Notes under the pieces: model-generated
The model's input: the letters and a program-made list of their open reading frames with translations, nothing else
The model's database searches: none
What the model was told of the DNA's origin: nothing
NCBI GenBank assembly: GCA_035578155.1
Contig: JAPWDM010000006.1
Location: 15,826,305 to 15,890,304 of the forward strand
DNA length: 64,000 nt
Direction of reading: 5' to 3'
Origin: Brachynemurus nebulosus
Taxonomy: Eukaryota; Arthropoda; Insecta; Neuroptera; Myrmeleontidae
Made by a program: the position numbers and the translations under genes
Part shown: positions 35,113 to 45,700 of the stretch, piece by piece
How the letters are laid out: each line of letters opens with the position of its first letter
Position numbering within the stretch: position 1 is the stretch's first letter

Positions 35113-35395
35113 AATACATTTCGTTATGCGTCCACTACACTCTCGCTAAAGTATTCGGCAAAGTTGAACGAGGTCCGAGCAATATGCCCACACACTCGCG
35201 CAACTTCGCGAGGACCTAGGATATGAGCAGGAAACGATACTCGAAAACCTAAGCCAAGTACTTCGAATATATAACCAACAAGAAATTATTCGAGGCAAGG
35301 AAGAACACATGCAACCTTCGACACTCTCATACTCAACCAACCAACAGACAACTTGGCGAGTAGTGCAGAGCGTGCATTACAAGCTCACGTTCAAT
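35113..35395 (+). pseudogene. Decayed coding-like fragment, helical, one frameshift
   Basis: The plus strand here is more GC-rich than its flanks and reads like protein. One frame gives T-T-L-S-L-K-Y-S-A-K-L-N-E-V-R up to about 35178. After a one-base shift, the next gives E-Q-Y-A-H-T-L-A-Q-L-R-E-D-L-G-Y-E-Q and then T-I-L-E-N-L-S-Q-V-L-R-I-Y-N-Q-Q, a charged, leucine-spaced stretch suggesting a helix or coiled coil. The downstream part stays open to 35575 but becomes low-complexity. I do not recognise the family. It could be a retrotransposon Gag-like remnant, a processed pseudogene or an exon of an unknown gene. Confidence 0.35.
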
Positions 35396-35766
35396 AAATT
35401 CTTCTTTCTCCTCTTTCCTCCCCATTTTCTATATCTCATACTCGTTCCTAGAAACACAAACAATAAAACTATAATCACTGTTACATATTGTCTGAGCGAA
35501 ACAATTCTACGAAAGCTTGTACCTTCTGTACGGAATATGTACCTACTTACATTTGAGCGTGGCAAATTGATATGATCCAATGAATAAATCTATTATACTG
35601 AAATTAATAATACCTATCTAATACCAAAATTTATTACTGTCTGAAAATAACATATACATAAGTGTATATATGTGTATATAACATCCAAAACGTACAACTC
35701 GTGCAAGTAAAAATTTCTTAGATGACGAAATATGGTTTACTAAAGTATTTTCGCAAATATATTTTG

Positions 35767-35826
35767 TTTATTGTGTTTAGCATATGAATCTGTTCTGCAA
35801 AACAGAGAAGGAAATATGGTGTTCAT

Positions 35827-35902
<76 letters not shown>

Positions 35903-36003
35903 ATATATAGCTTTTTATTTTGTTTGGAATATGAACACCTGGAATGAACACCATATTTCCTTCTCTGTTTTGCAGAACAGATTCATATGCTAAACACAAT
36001 AAA
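35767..36003. mobile_element. Palindromic element around a (TA)n tract
   Basis: TTTATTGTGTTTAGCATATG at the left is repeated inverted at the right end, and the arms pair for about 60 bases through GAAGGAAATATGGTGTTCAT. The (TA)n run occupies 35830-35899 between them, followed by a short spacer on the right. It looks like a foldback MITE whose loop expanded as a microsatellite. Confidence 0.85.
35830..35899. repeat. (TA)n microsatellite in a foldback loop
   Basis: Pure AT dinucleotide run of 70 bases inside the palindrome at 35767-36003. Confidence 0.97.
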
Positions 36004-36198
36004 TAAAATATAGTGTCACGTACAATATTTCAAAGACAAAATAGTGAGTGTACCTATTAAGCCCGCACGACCAAAGTGAAAACTTCTATGGTGATTTCGT
36101 ATAACCGATTCGATAAAATTTTGTTGAACGAATCGTGGTCATGATGAACGTGCAAAGACAATAACAACAATTTGGTGGACAGGTCTACCCACACTGTC

Positions 36199-36901
36199 AA
36201 CTTCCCATTGGATGTCCTTAAAGACTATTGCAAATGAATAACTTCTTTTTACATTCAGGGGACTCCTCCTCTGGACCCCCGATAGAGGCTTCGCCCCTTG
36301 TACCACACCGGGGACTTCGCCTTCTGTACGTAAGGGTGGGGGCTCCACCCTGATCAAACAAATGATAACATCGTTTGTTCTCAAGATACGCGAGGCAAAA
36401 ATATTTCACAAAAATTTTCTTATTTCATTTTTTCATTTAGTTTTTTTTTTTTTTTCGTTTTTCTGTATTTTTTTTAAATTTTATTATATTTTACAATAAT
36501 TTACAGGCGTTTATAACCTCACGGAAGGTTCTTAGGCCATTATATAATAAAGACATGGTAAAAAATCCATATAATCTATGTTATGTTAATAAAGTTAATT
36601 CCGTTTTTTTATCACAAAAAACAAACCGCTAATCCGAATTTGCTGAAAACTTTATTCGGTCTTCATTTTTTGATTACGCATCTAATGAAATTAGTCCGGA
36701 GTTGATATCATCATTTGTTCTCGAGATATGCGAGACGAAAAAAAATTCACGAACGAACGAACGAACGAACTAACGGACGCACACACAGACATCAGGCTAA
36801 AAACTATGAATTCGGATTCTCGTGACCTTGAAACGTGGAGATGTGTCAAAATTAGCGATTCGTAAAATCGGACCCATTACAATAACTTCCAATGGGAAGT
36901 T
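36199..36901. mobile_element. Repeat element with AACTTCCCATTGGA ends
   Basis: AACTTCCCATTGGA at 36199-36212 is inverted exactly at 36888-36901. Inside are a GC-rich block (about 36255-36350) with GGCTTCGCCCC and GGGGACTTCGCC, and a (GAAC)n tract at about 36752-36773. ATGATA(A/T)CATC..TTTGTTCTC.AGATA.GCGAG occurs in two related forms near 36361 and 36707. No frame with a recognisable motif. Class uncertain; the target duplication is not clear. Confidence 0.55.
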
Positions 36902-37439
36902 AAAAATGCGAAAATAATATCTAATAAATTATTTTCAAATCAACTTCAAGATTAAATACCATCAAGCTAAAGCCAGAATCACTAACCAGAATTGTCTATA
37001 AAATAATCGGAATCAGTCAGAAATTTTGCTTCAAAGTTTGAAATAATATACAAACTCAAATATTTGATATCAATTAAATGCATATTAAATGTGATTTCAG
37101 TTGTTTTAATTTTAAAATTTATTTTAGTTTGTATAGATTTGTTGAATTCTAGTAGTATGAAAAGAACAGACATTAATTTATAGGTAATAATAATGAAAGT
37201 AAAGTGAAGTTATTTTTATTTAATTTTTAGTGAATAAAAATATTAAATTAATCATAAGGATGCTCTTAGTATGTAAAATTTGTATTTATTTTTATTACTA
37301 TTAAAGAAAAAAATTTATTAAAAATGAAATTTCTCGATAATAACATGCTGCTACACCCGTACTATAAACAACAGGAAATAAGACATCAAGAGTAAATAAG
37401 CAGTACCATAGAATAAATAGAAGGAAACTAAAATCAAAA
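36902..37439. other. No feature recognised
   Basis: AT-rich DNA. Confidence 0.4.
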
Positions 37440-37800
37440 AGGTGTAGATCGCTTAGAGACATATTATGTTGGTATGTCGTCTGTCACAGCTCAAGGAATT
37501 TAGTCGGTCGGTGTCGGTCACCGAATGCACGACGATTGTTATGTGTGGTTAAGACCATTATTGCTTGAACTGCACGTTACTCTGTCCGCTAATACGTGTT
37601 ATGTGGTTATGAGTGTGAACACGCACACACAAGCAAACATCAAACGCACACCACTACAAATAGTGTGTACGGTGTGTACCTACAGAACATGGGGCAGTAC
37701 AGGTCCCTCACTTCCTTAAGCACATACTACCACCTCTTGCTTCCATCAGAGTTTGGTCGAAACAAGAGCGAGCCCACGTAACGTTACCAAAGTTGTGTTT
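37440..37800. other. GC-richer island, no gene assigned
   Basis: It has a distinctly more balanced composition than both flanks (GGTCGGTGTCGGTCACCGAA near 37505, CACACACAAGC near 37625). Open frames of about 60 codons on the plus strand show no motif. It may be a promoter, a non-coding exon or an old element. Confidence 0.3.
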
Positions 37801-38591
37801 GCTCTAATGCCTCAAACACTCGTATTGATCAAATTTTTTTCCACTTCTCAACAATATTAAGACAGTTTAGTAATTTTTGCTAGCGTCACCTATCCGCATA
37901 ATATTTTGTGCTATTAATTAGTGGATGTAATAATGAATTAAACCGAATAAAGCTTCGTCGGTTACGTTGAAAATAGAAATGATGTTGGAAAACATTTCTA
38001 CACGTTACCACATTTCCATAAACATATGCTGCCGTGTATAGTAACAAACACACCACAATAAGCTGAAATATATTTCCCAGATAATTACTTACAGTGAAAG
38101 TTCAAATCTGTTATGCAAATTAACGTGGAATCTCTACAATCGAATTAAAATTAATTATATATTATCTGAAATGAATTTGCTAATAGATGTAACGGGATAT
38201 GAGATGAAGGTAAAATATTTTAAAAAATCAAGAAACGAGAGCCGTGACCTCAAGAGTAAACTATATTTGTTGAGTAAAATATAAATTAGAATAGTGTTTT
38301 TCAAAGAGTATGCCACCATACATTGGATTAAAAAAACTTTGTTTCATGCCTACTAAGAAAGAAAAAAGGGGTGTTTAATTTATTTGTCAATTTTTATAAG
38401 CCAGTTTAATTACACGCCTAAAAATAGTGTTCCGGTATTGGGGTTTTTACGTTACCTATATTCTTGTAAATTTGTTCTATTCAAGAAGAAATGAGGAGAA
38501 CCATATCTTCGAAAATAACAAAAAGGGTGATAATCTCAAATGAAGCAATCCAGCAAATATACAGGAATTATTCTTTTGCTAGTACACATTA
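37801..38591. other. No gene; single end of a small inverted element
   Basis: AT-rich DNA. GTTCCGGTATTGGGGTTTTT at about 38430 resembles the right end of the element at 9081-9227. Confidence 0.35.
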
Positions 38592-38770
38592 TCTATTATA
38601 TAAAAGGCAAATACCACTCACTCACTCACTCACTCACCTATCATGAAATCTCCAGAACTATAATACATAAAAACTTAAAATTTGGTAGGTAGGTCACCGT
38701 TGGATCGTAAGAAAGGGTTTTAATAAATTTTTAGTCTAACCGTTGAAATTTATGAAAGGCCGCAAAATGT
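38592..38770 (+). mobile_element. Helitron-like 5' end fragment
   Basis: It starts TCTATTATATAAAAGGCAAA, followed by an (ACTC)n tract at 38615-38637. Then comes CCAGAACTATAATACATAAA with a GTAGGTCACCGTTGG-type block. This 5' arrangement (TC start, short tetranucleotide run, then a conserved block) is shared with 8513 and 20631. No 3' CTAG end is seen downstream. Confidence 0.4.
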
Positions 38771-40031
38771 CAATTTTTTATTGCTGTATATAGCTATCTA
38801 TGGACAGTTTGTGAAAAAACCATTCAAATTAGTTAGTTGGCAAGTATTTATGAAAAAATAATTTTGGAATTTTTGTAAGTATTAATAAATATTTCTATAG
38901 ATACCACCAATAATATTTTTACCTACGACTACTTTGAAATTACTTATTTACTGTACAAAATACTATTTGTATCCTATAAAGAAATAAACAACTAGACTGT
39001 CCAGTTTTCTAAATAAATACTATAAAGGATTGATGAATTCTTTCTCCTTTTAAATAAAAATTTTGATATATTATATAGATTGGTAACTTTGTCTTGCAAA
39101 TTCTGTACGTATATGGATAATATTATGGGCGCAAGCTCAAAAGGCCTCCAGAAATTGTGGTGAGGGGAACACAAATTGCATTATTCCCATAGTTACCAAC
39201 CAAACCAAGTAATTATGTTTATATATGAGTGTGTGAGTAAACTTTATTTATTAATATGATAGACAAAGATAAATGCAGATGTGGATAAAAAGGTTCTTTT
39301 TAGCTTGCGACCATAATACAAAATATAACTGTACGTATAATACAAATAGGTAATATGTACTTTTGCAATACATTCTAATGTAAAATAGTAATTTCATAAA
39401 AAAGCTGAAAATATTTTTTTCTATTTATTATTTCCTAATAAATACGACATTAGCTTATTATACTAAACAATAAAAAATATATTTCGATCTTTCTTAAAAA
39501 AGACCCCTCACCTTTTCTTTCTCACCCCTGTATTAGCAAAAAAATAATTTCTATATCTGCCCAACTTATTATTTTGTATTTAAATAATAATACCGTACTT
39601 GTAGAATTTGTTCTATTTCAAGTACCTACTTTATAGATATCGTTGCTGAGAGGCAAGAGAATGTTTATTATTAATATATAATTTCCAAAAATTTATCATT
39701 TTCATAAAGCATATTGAAAGAATGATAATGATAAAATTATGAAACAATAGATAGGTTTTTTATACAAAAAATCGTATATTTTTTAATTACCAATAAAATA
39801 TCTTTTTATTGCTACTATATAATTTTTAATATGGCATTAATGTTTTTGTCATAATAAGGTACCTACTTAAAAATTTTTGATAAATAATTTTCAGATTTTA
39901 AGAAATTATTTTTCAGAGATAGTTACAATTCTAGAATGACAAAAATTAAGTACATGAGTACAAAAGTATGTTTACTTATTTGGTGTTTGTCTGTTTGAAT
40001 CAATTTTATCAAAACAACAAATTTTTGAGAC
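38771..40031. other. No feature recognised
   Basis: AT-rich DNA with short frames only. Confidence 0.4.
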
Positions 40032-40034
40032 TTA

Positions 40035-40813
40035 GGCTTAATACACAATCAATAAAATAAGGAATAAGAAATAAAAAGCATGCCATCTAGGGACGTTGAA
40101 TGGAACTTCAATGAAATCGAAAATAAGAAATAATGATTAAGAAATAAGGAATAAGAAATAAGAAATAAGAAATAAGAAATAAGAAATAAGAAATAAGAAA
40201 TAAGAAATAAGAAATAAGAAATAAGAAATAAGAAATAAGAAATAAGAAATAAGAAATAAGAAATAAGAAATAAGAAATAAGAAATAAGAAATAAGAAATA
40301 AGAAATAAGAAATAAGAAATAAGAAATAAGAAATAAGAAATAAGAAATAAGAAATAAGAAATAAGAAATAAGAAATAAGAAATAAGAAATAAGAAATAAG
40401 AAATAAGAAATAAGAAATAAGAAATTAGAAATTAGAAATAAGAAATAAGAAATAAGAAATAAGAAATAAGAAATAAGAAATAAGAAATAAGAAATAAGAA
40501 ATAAGAAATTAGAAATTAGAAATTAGAAATTAGAAATAAGAAATAAGAAATTAGAAATTAGAAATTAGAAATTAGAAATAAGAAATAAGAAATAAGAAAT
40601 AAGGAATAAGCACTATGACATCTACTGACGTTGAACGAATCTTTTCAATCTTTGATATTGAATGAATGTTGTCACTAAGTGAAAAAAATCACGAATTTTG
40701 ACGTAAAAAAATATCTACATATTTATATCTATGAGCAGTTACGTTAAAATTCCATTCAACGTCACTAGATGGCATACTTTTTATTCCTTATTTCATTGAT
40801 TGTGTATGAGGCC
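40035..40813. mobile_element. PIF/Harbinger-like MITE filled by a minisatellite
   Basis: The ends GGCTTAATACACAATCAAT and, inverted, GGCCTCATACACAATCAAT extend as a terminal inverted repeat of roughly 65-70 bp, through ATAAGGAATAA, TGCCATCTAG and GACGTTGAATGGAA. The 3-bp direct repeat TTA flanks it (40032-40034, 40814-40816). GG-starting ends plus a TTA duplication are the hallmark of PIF/Harbinger. Most of the interior is the heptamer array at 40121-40604. No coding frame. Confidence 0.85.
40121..40604. repeat. (GAAATAA)n heptamer minisatellite
   Basis: About 69 units of a 7-bp repeat, nearly perfect, with two blocks of the variant GAAATTA (about 40421-40438 and 40505-40576). The unit resembles ATAAGGAATAAGAAATAA, found in the terminal repeat of the element that contains it, so the array probably grew from the element's own end sequence. 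Confidence 0.95.
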
Positions 40814-40816
40814 TTA

Positions 40817-41531
40817 TAATGAAGAGAGTTCGACTACGACTACCATGAAATGGCTTATTTACTGTACAAAATCCTATCTAGTTAAGCTACGAAATTTTGA
40901 CTTTACGCAGGACTGTGTGTAAAGAAACACAACTCACTACACTTTTGTTTACCATTATATTGCGTATTATATTAAAATATATACATATACTATAAAAGTA
41001 ACATATCCACTAAATGAAGTCCTAATATTATCCTTCCGAATAATTTAAACCAATTTATAATAAACCTATACCTTGTTCATTTGTGCATAGAGCAATGAAA
41101 AAAGTATGTAAATAGAAAAAAAAAACTCATCCGCAAATCTAGAAGGAAATTTTACAGTTGGTATTACGGAAATTACACAAAGTATGTTTATGACATTAAA
41201 TTTAAACATGTAATATTACATGCGTACGTATCATGTAATATATGTGTACATACATTTGTTCACTAACAAAAATAATTGTGCCTCTGAAAATAAGATGCTC
41301 AGTGACCAAAATACTTCAATTTGACACAATTTGCTGTAGAGGTGGGCGTATTTTTCTTACGACAACTTACGGCGGGCATACCATCTCCATAGTTATAAGG
41401 GTAAACGAACCTATAAATAATAATCATAACAAATACACAAAAATACTGTAAGTTTCATATATTTTATTAGTGACGTTCATCTAGATAAAAACCATAATTT
41501 AAAAATGTGAAACAGATGCTGTATTAAAGTA
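40817..41531. other. No feature recognised
   Basis: AT-rich DNA. A 69-codon frame (41242-41451) has no recognised motif. Confidence 0.4.
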
Positions 41532-41940
41532 CACTGCTGATCCGATTAAGAGAAAGAAAAATGCATATGTATTGGTTACACGGATATAAAAAAACATTAG
41601 GAATTTTTTGTGTAAGCAAATCATTATATACGTATACAGGGTGGAAGTTTAATAACTCATACTTTTAATGACTTTCGATAAAATTTTACGATGATTTAGA
41701 ACGGAATTTGTTGGAAACAACATAGCTCTGTTTTAAGCTATGTTGCTTCCAACAAATTCTGTTCTAAATTATCGTAAAATTTTATCGAAAATCACCAAAA
41801 GGTAAAAGAGTTATCAAAATTCCACCCTGTATTCATATATAATGATTTGTTTACTCAAAAATTCCTAATGTTTTTTTTTTTTGTATATCTGTGTGACCAA
41901 TACATATGCATTATTCTTTCTCTCAATCGGATCAGCAGTG
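41532..41940. mobile_element. Near-perfect foldback element (family H)
   Basis: CACTGCTGATCCGATTAAGA at the left pairs with its complement at the right end, and pairing continues for about 200 bases per arm to a centre near 41733 (AGCTCTGTTTTAAGCT). ACAGGGTGGAAG- and CCACCCTGTA occur inside each arm, like the CAGGGTG MITE ends, so one foldback may contain another. Non-coding. Confidence 0.88.
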
Positions 41941-42084
41941 TTCTTATATGTAAATATTCGTGAACCCACCTTCATCAAAACAAAATTAGTTATTTTCCAT
42001 TTCCAAAAGAAGAAACCGTATGTTTGATACGTTTGTTCGAAAAAAAGAAAATGGCGGGGCTAACTTGATGGGGACGTATGATCG

Positions 42085-42455
42085 ACAAAATGATCGGAAA
42101 ATGACATTTCATATTACACGATCAAATGTTATTTCAGTTAATGGCGGAAATAATGATTCCAAGATACAATAATACTATTTAAGATTAAAAAATGGCTTGT
42201 AAACATTTCTCTAATGCTTAAGAAAGTGTTGATATTCATCTGAATTACATTGTAGACCATAAGTAGTCGGAAAACGACATTTCATATTACACGACCAAAT
42301 GTTAATGGTGGAAATGAATCGAGGCTACAATAAATTCTATTTGAGATCAAGGAACCGCTTTTAAGTATTTCTAAAATGCTTAAAAAAGTGTCAATATTTA
42401 TCTGAATTACATGGTCGGGTAAGTGGGTGGGAAAACCACTTTTCATATTAAATAT
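42085..42455. repeat. Short degenerate tandem next to the satellite
   Basis: GGAAAA(T/C)GACATTTCATATT plus ACACGA(T/C)CAAATGTTA occurs near 42095 and 42268 (step 173), with a weaker third start near 42429 (GGAAAACCACTTTTCATATT). Between them the units share AATGCTTAA(G/A)AAAGTGT and TGAATTACAT. Unrelated in sequence to the 164-bp satellite that begins about 330 bases further on. Confidence 0.75.
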
Positions 42456-42784
42456 AAATGTAATTTAGAAAACTGATTATCGTCATGACAGCGGTTCGCA
42501 CAAAATTGTCCGACTTTTTATTGGGCCGTAACTGAAAAAATGTTTGGGAAACCCTGATTTAGACAATTGTTGCTCAACGGTACTTTTTAGTACGACATAT
42601 ATTAACCATTCTATTATTAAGAAATAAATCAAAGTAGATAAAGAAAGGTACGCTACATTTGAGTCCAAAATTAGCTTTTTTTACGCAGTTCGCCATCTAC
42701 GTTATAATTACGTCACATATTTGAATTTTTAGAAAGAGACAAGATTACAGTTATTTATTATTATATTTATTCAGTCAATTTATA
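42456..42784. other. Unique-looking spacer before the satellite
   Basis: It contains TGGGAAACCCTGATTTAGAC near 42544, which looks like a repeat edge, but no partner is visible. One 61-codon minus-strand frame has no motif. Confidence 0.35.
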
Positions 42785-45700
42785 CGGAAAATCAAAAAAA
42801 TTCATTTGAGCAGCTTATAAAGACAAAAATTAAAAATATCGAAATCTGAAACAAGGGCGATAATTAGATAAAACTTATATAGGAATTTCGCGCTATTTTC
42901 GCGCTCATCATAACTGCTATTAAAATCTTTCCAACCCGTATAGTTTCCCAGAAAATCAAAAAAATTCATTTGAGCAGCATATAAAGCCAAAAATTGAAAA
43001 TTTCGAAATCTGAACCAACGGCGATAATTAGATAAAACTTATATAGGAATTACGCACTATTTTCGCGCTCATCATAACTGCTATTAAAACCTTTCCAACG
43101 CCTATAGTTTCCCGGAAATTCAAAAAAACTCATTTTAGCAGCATATAAACATAAAAATTGAAAATATCTAAATCTGAACCAACGGCGGTAATTAGATAAA
43201 GCTTATATAGGAATTTCGCGCTATTTTAGCGCTCATCATAACTGCTATTAAAATCTTTCCAGCGCCTATAGTTTCCCAAAAAATCAAAAAAATTCATTTG
43301 AGCAGCATATAAAGACAAAAATTGAAAATATCGAAATCTGAACCAAAGGCGATAATTAGATAAAATTTATATAGGAATTTCGCGCTATTTTCGCGCTCAT
43401 CATAACTGCTATTAAAATCTTTCCAACGTCTATAGTTTCTCGGAAAATCAAAAAAATTCATTTGAGCAGCATATAAAGACAAAAATTGAAAATATCTAAA
43501 ACTGAACCAATGGCGCTAATTAGATAAAGCTTATATAGGAATTACGCGCTATTTTCGCGCTCATCATAACTGCTATTAAAATCTTTCCGGCGCCTATAGT
43601 TTCCCGGAAAATCAAAAAAATTCATTTGAGCAGCATATAAAGGCAAAAATTGAAAATATATACATCTGAACCAACGGCGCTAATTAGATAAAGCGTATAT
43701 AGGAATTACGCGCTATTTTCGCGCTCGACATAACTGCTATTAAAATCTTTCCAACGCCTATAGTTTCCCGGAAAATCAAAAAAACTCATTTTAGCAGCAT
43801 ATAAACATAAAAATTGAAAATATCTAAATCTGAACCAACGCGTTAATTAGATAAAGCTTATATAGGAATTTCTCGCTATTTTCGCGCTCATCATAACTGC
43901 TACTAAAATCTTTCCAACGCCTATAGTTTCACGGAAAATCAAAAAAATTCATTTGAGCAGCATATAAAGACAAGAATTTAAAATATCTAAGTCTGAACCA
44001 ACGGCGATAATTAGATAAAACTTATATAGGAATTTCGCGCTATTTTCGCGCTCATCATAACTGGTATTAAGATCTTTCCAACGCCTATAGTTTCCCGGAA
44101 AATCAAAATAATTCATTTGAGCAACATATAAAGACAAAAATTGAAAATATCTAAATCTGAACCAACGGCGATAATTAGATAAAGCTTATATAGGAATTTC
44201 GCGCTATTTTCGCGCTCATTATAGATGCTATTAGAATCTTTCCGGCGCCTATAGTTTCCCGGAAAATCAAAAAAATACATTTGAGCAGCATATAAAGACA
44301 AAAATTGAAAATATCTAAATCTGAACCAACGGCGCTAATAAGATAAAGCTTATATAGGAATTACGCGCTATTTTCGCGCTCATCATAACTGCTATTAAAA
44401 TCTTTCCGGCGCCTATAGTTTCCCGGAAAATCAAAAAAAATTTATTTGAGCAGCATATAAAGACAAAAATTGAAAATATCGAAATCTAAACCAACGGCGA
44501 TAATTAGATAAAAAATATATAGGAATTACGGGCTATTTTGGCGCTCATCATAACTGCTATTAAAATCTTTCCGGCGCCTATAGTTTCCCGGAAAATCAAA
44601 AAAATTCATTTTAGCAGCATATAAAGACAAAAATTGAAAATATCGAAATCTAAACCAACGGCGATAATTAGATAAGACTTATATAGGAATTACTCGCTAT
44701 TTTGGCGCTCCTCATAACTGCTATTAAAATCTTTCCGGCGCCTATAGTTTCCCGAAAATCAAAGAAATTCATTTGAGCAGCATATAAAGACAAAAATTGA
44801 AAATATCGAAATCTAAACCAACGGCGAAAATTAGATAAAACTTATATAGGAATTACGCGCTATTTTGGCGCTCATCATAACTGCTATTAAAATCTTTCCG
44901 GCGCATATAATTTCCCGGAAAATCAAAAAAATTCATTTGAGCAGCATGTAATGACAAAAATTGAAAATATCTAAATCTGAACCAACGGCGCTAATAAGAT
45001 AAAGCTTGTATGGGAATTACGCGCTATTTTCGCGCTCATCATAACTGCTATTAAAATCTTTCCAGCGCCTATAGTTTCCCGGAAAATCAACAAAATTCAT
45101 TTGAATAGCATATAAAGACAAAAATTGAAAATATCGAAATGTAAACCAACGGCGATAATTAGATAAAGCTTATATAGGAATTACGCGCTATTTTCGCGCT
45201 CATCATAACTGCTAATAAAATCTTTCCAGCGCCTATAGTTTCCCGGAAAATCAACAAAATTCATTTGAGCAGTATATAAAGACAAAAATTGAAAATATCC
45301 AAATCTAAACCAACGGCAATAATTAGATAAAACTTATATAGGAATTAAGCACTAATTTGGCGCTCATCATAACTGCTATTAAAATCTTTCCGACGCCTAT
45401 AATTTCCCGGAAAATCAAAAAAATTCATTTTAGCAGCATATAAAGACAAAAATTGAAAATATCGAAATCTAAACCAACGGCGATAATTAGATAAAACTTA
45501 TATAGGAATTACGCGCTATTTTGGCGCTCATCATAACTGCTATTAAAATCTTTCCGGCGCCTATAGTTTCCCGGAAAATCAAAAAAATTCATTTGAGCAG
45601 CATATAAAGACAAAAATTGAAAATATCTAAATCTGAACCAACGGCGCTAATTAGATAAAGCTTATATAGGAATTACGCGCTATTTTCGCGCTCATCATAA

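Noticed and set aside
43949..44301. Overlapping 62-codon minus-strand frames in satellite monomers, step 164 bp
   Set aside because: They repeat only because the monomer repeats. They overlap the next monomer's frame, most core monomers break them with a TAA, and the protein has no recognisable motif.
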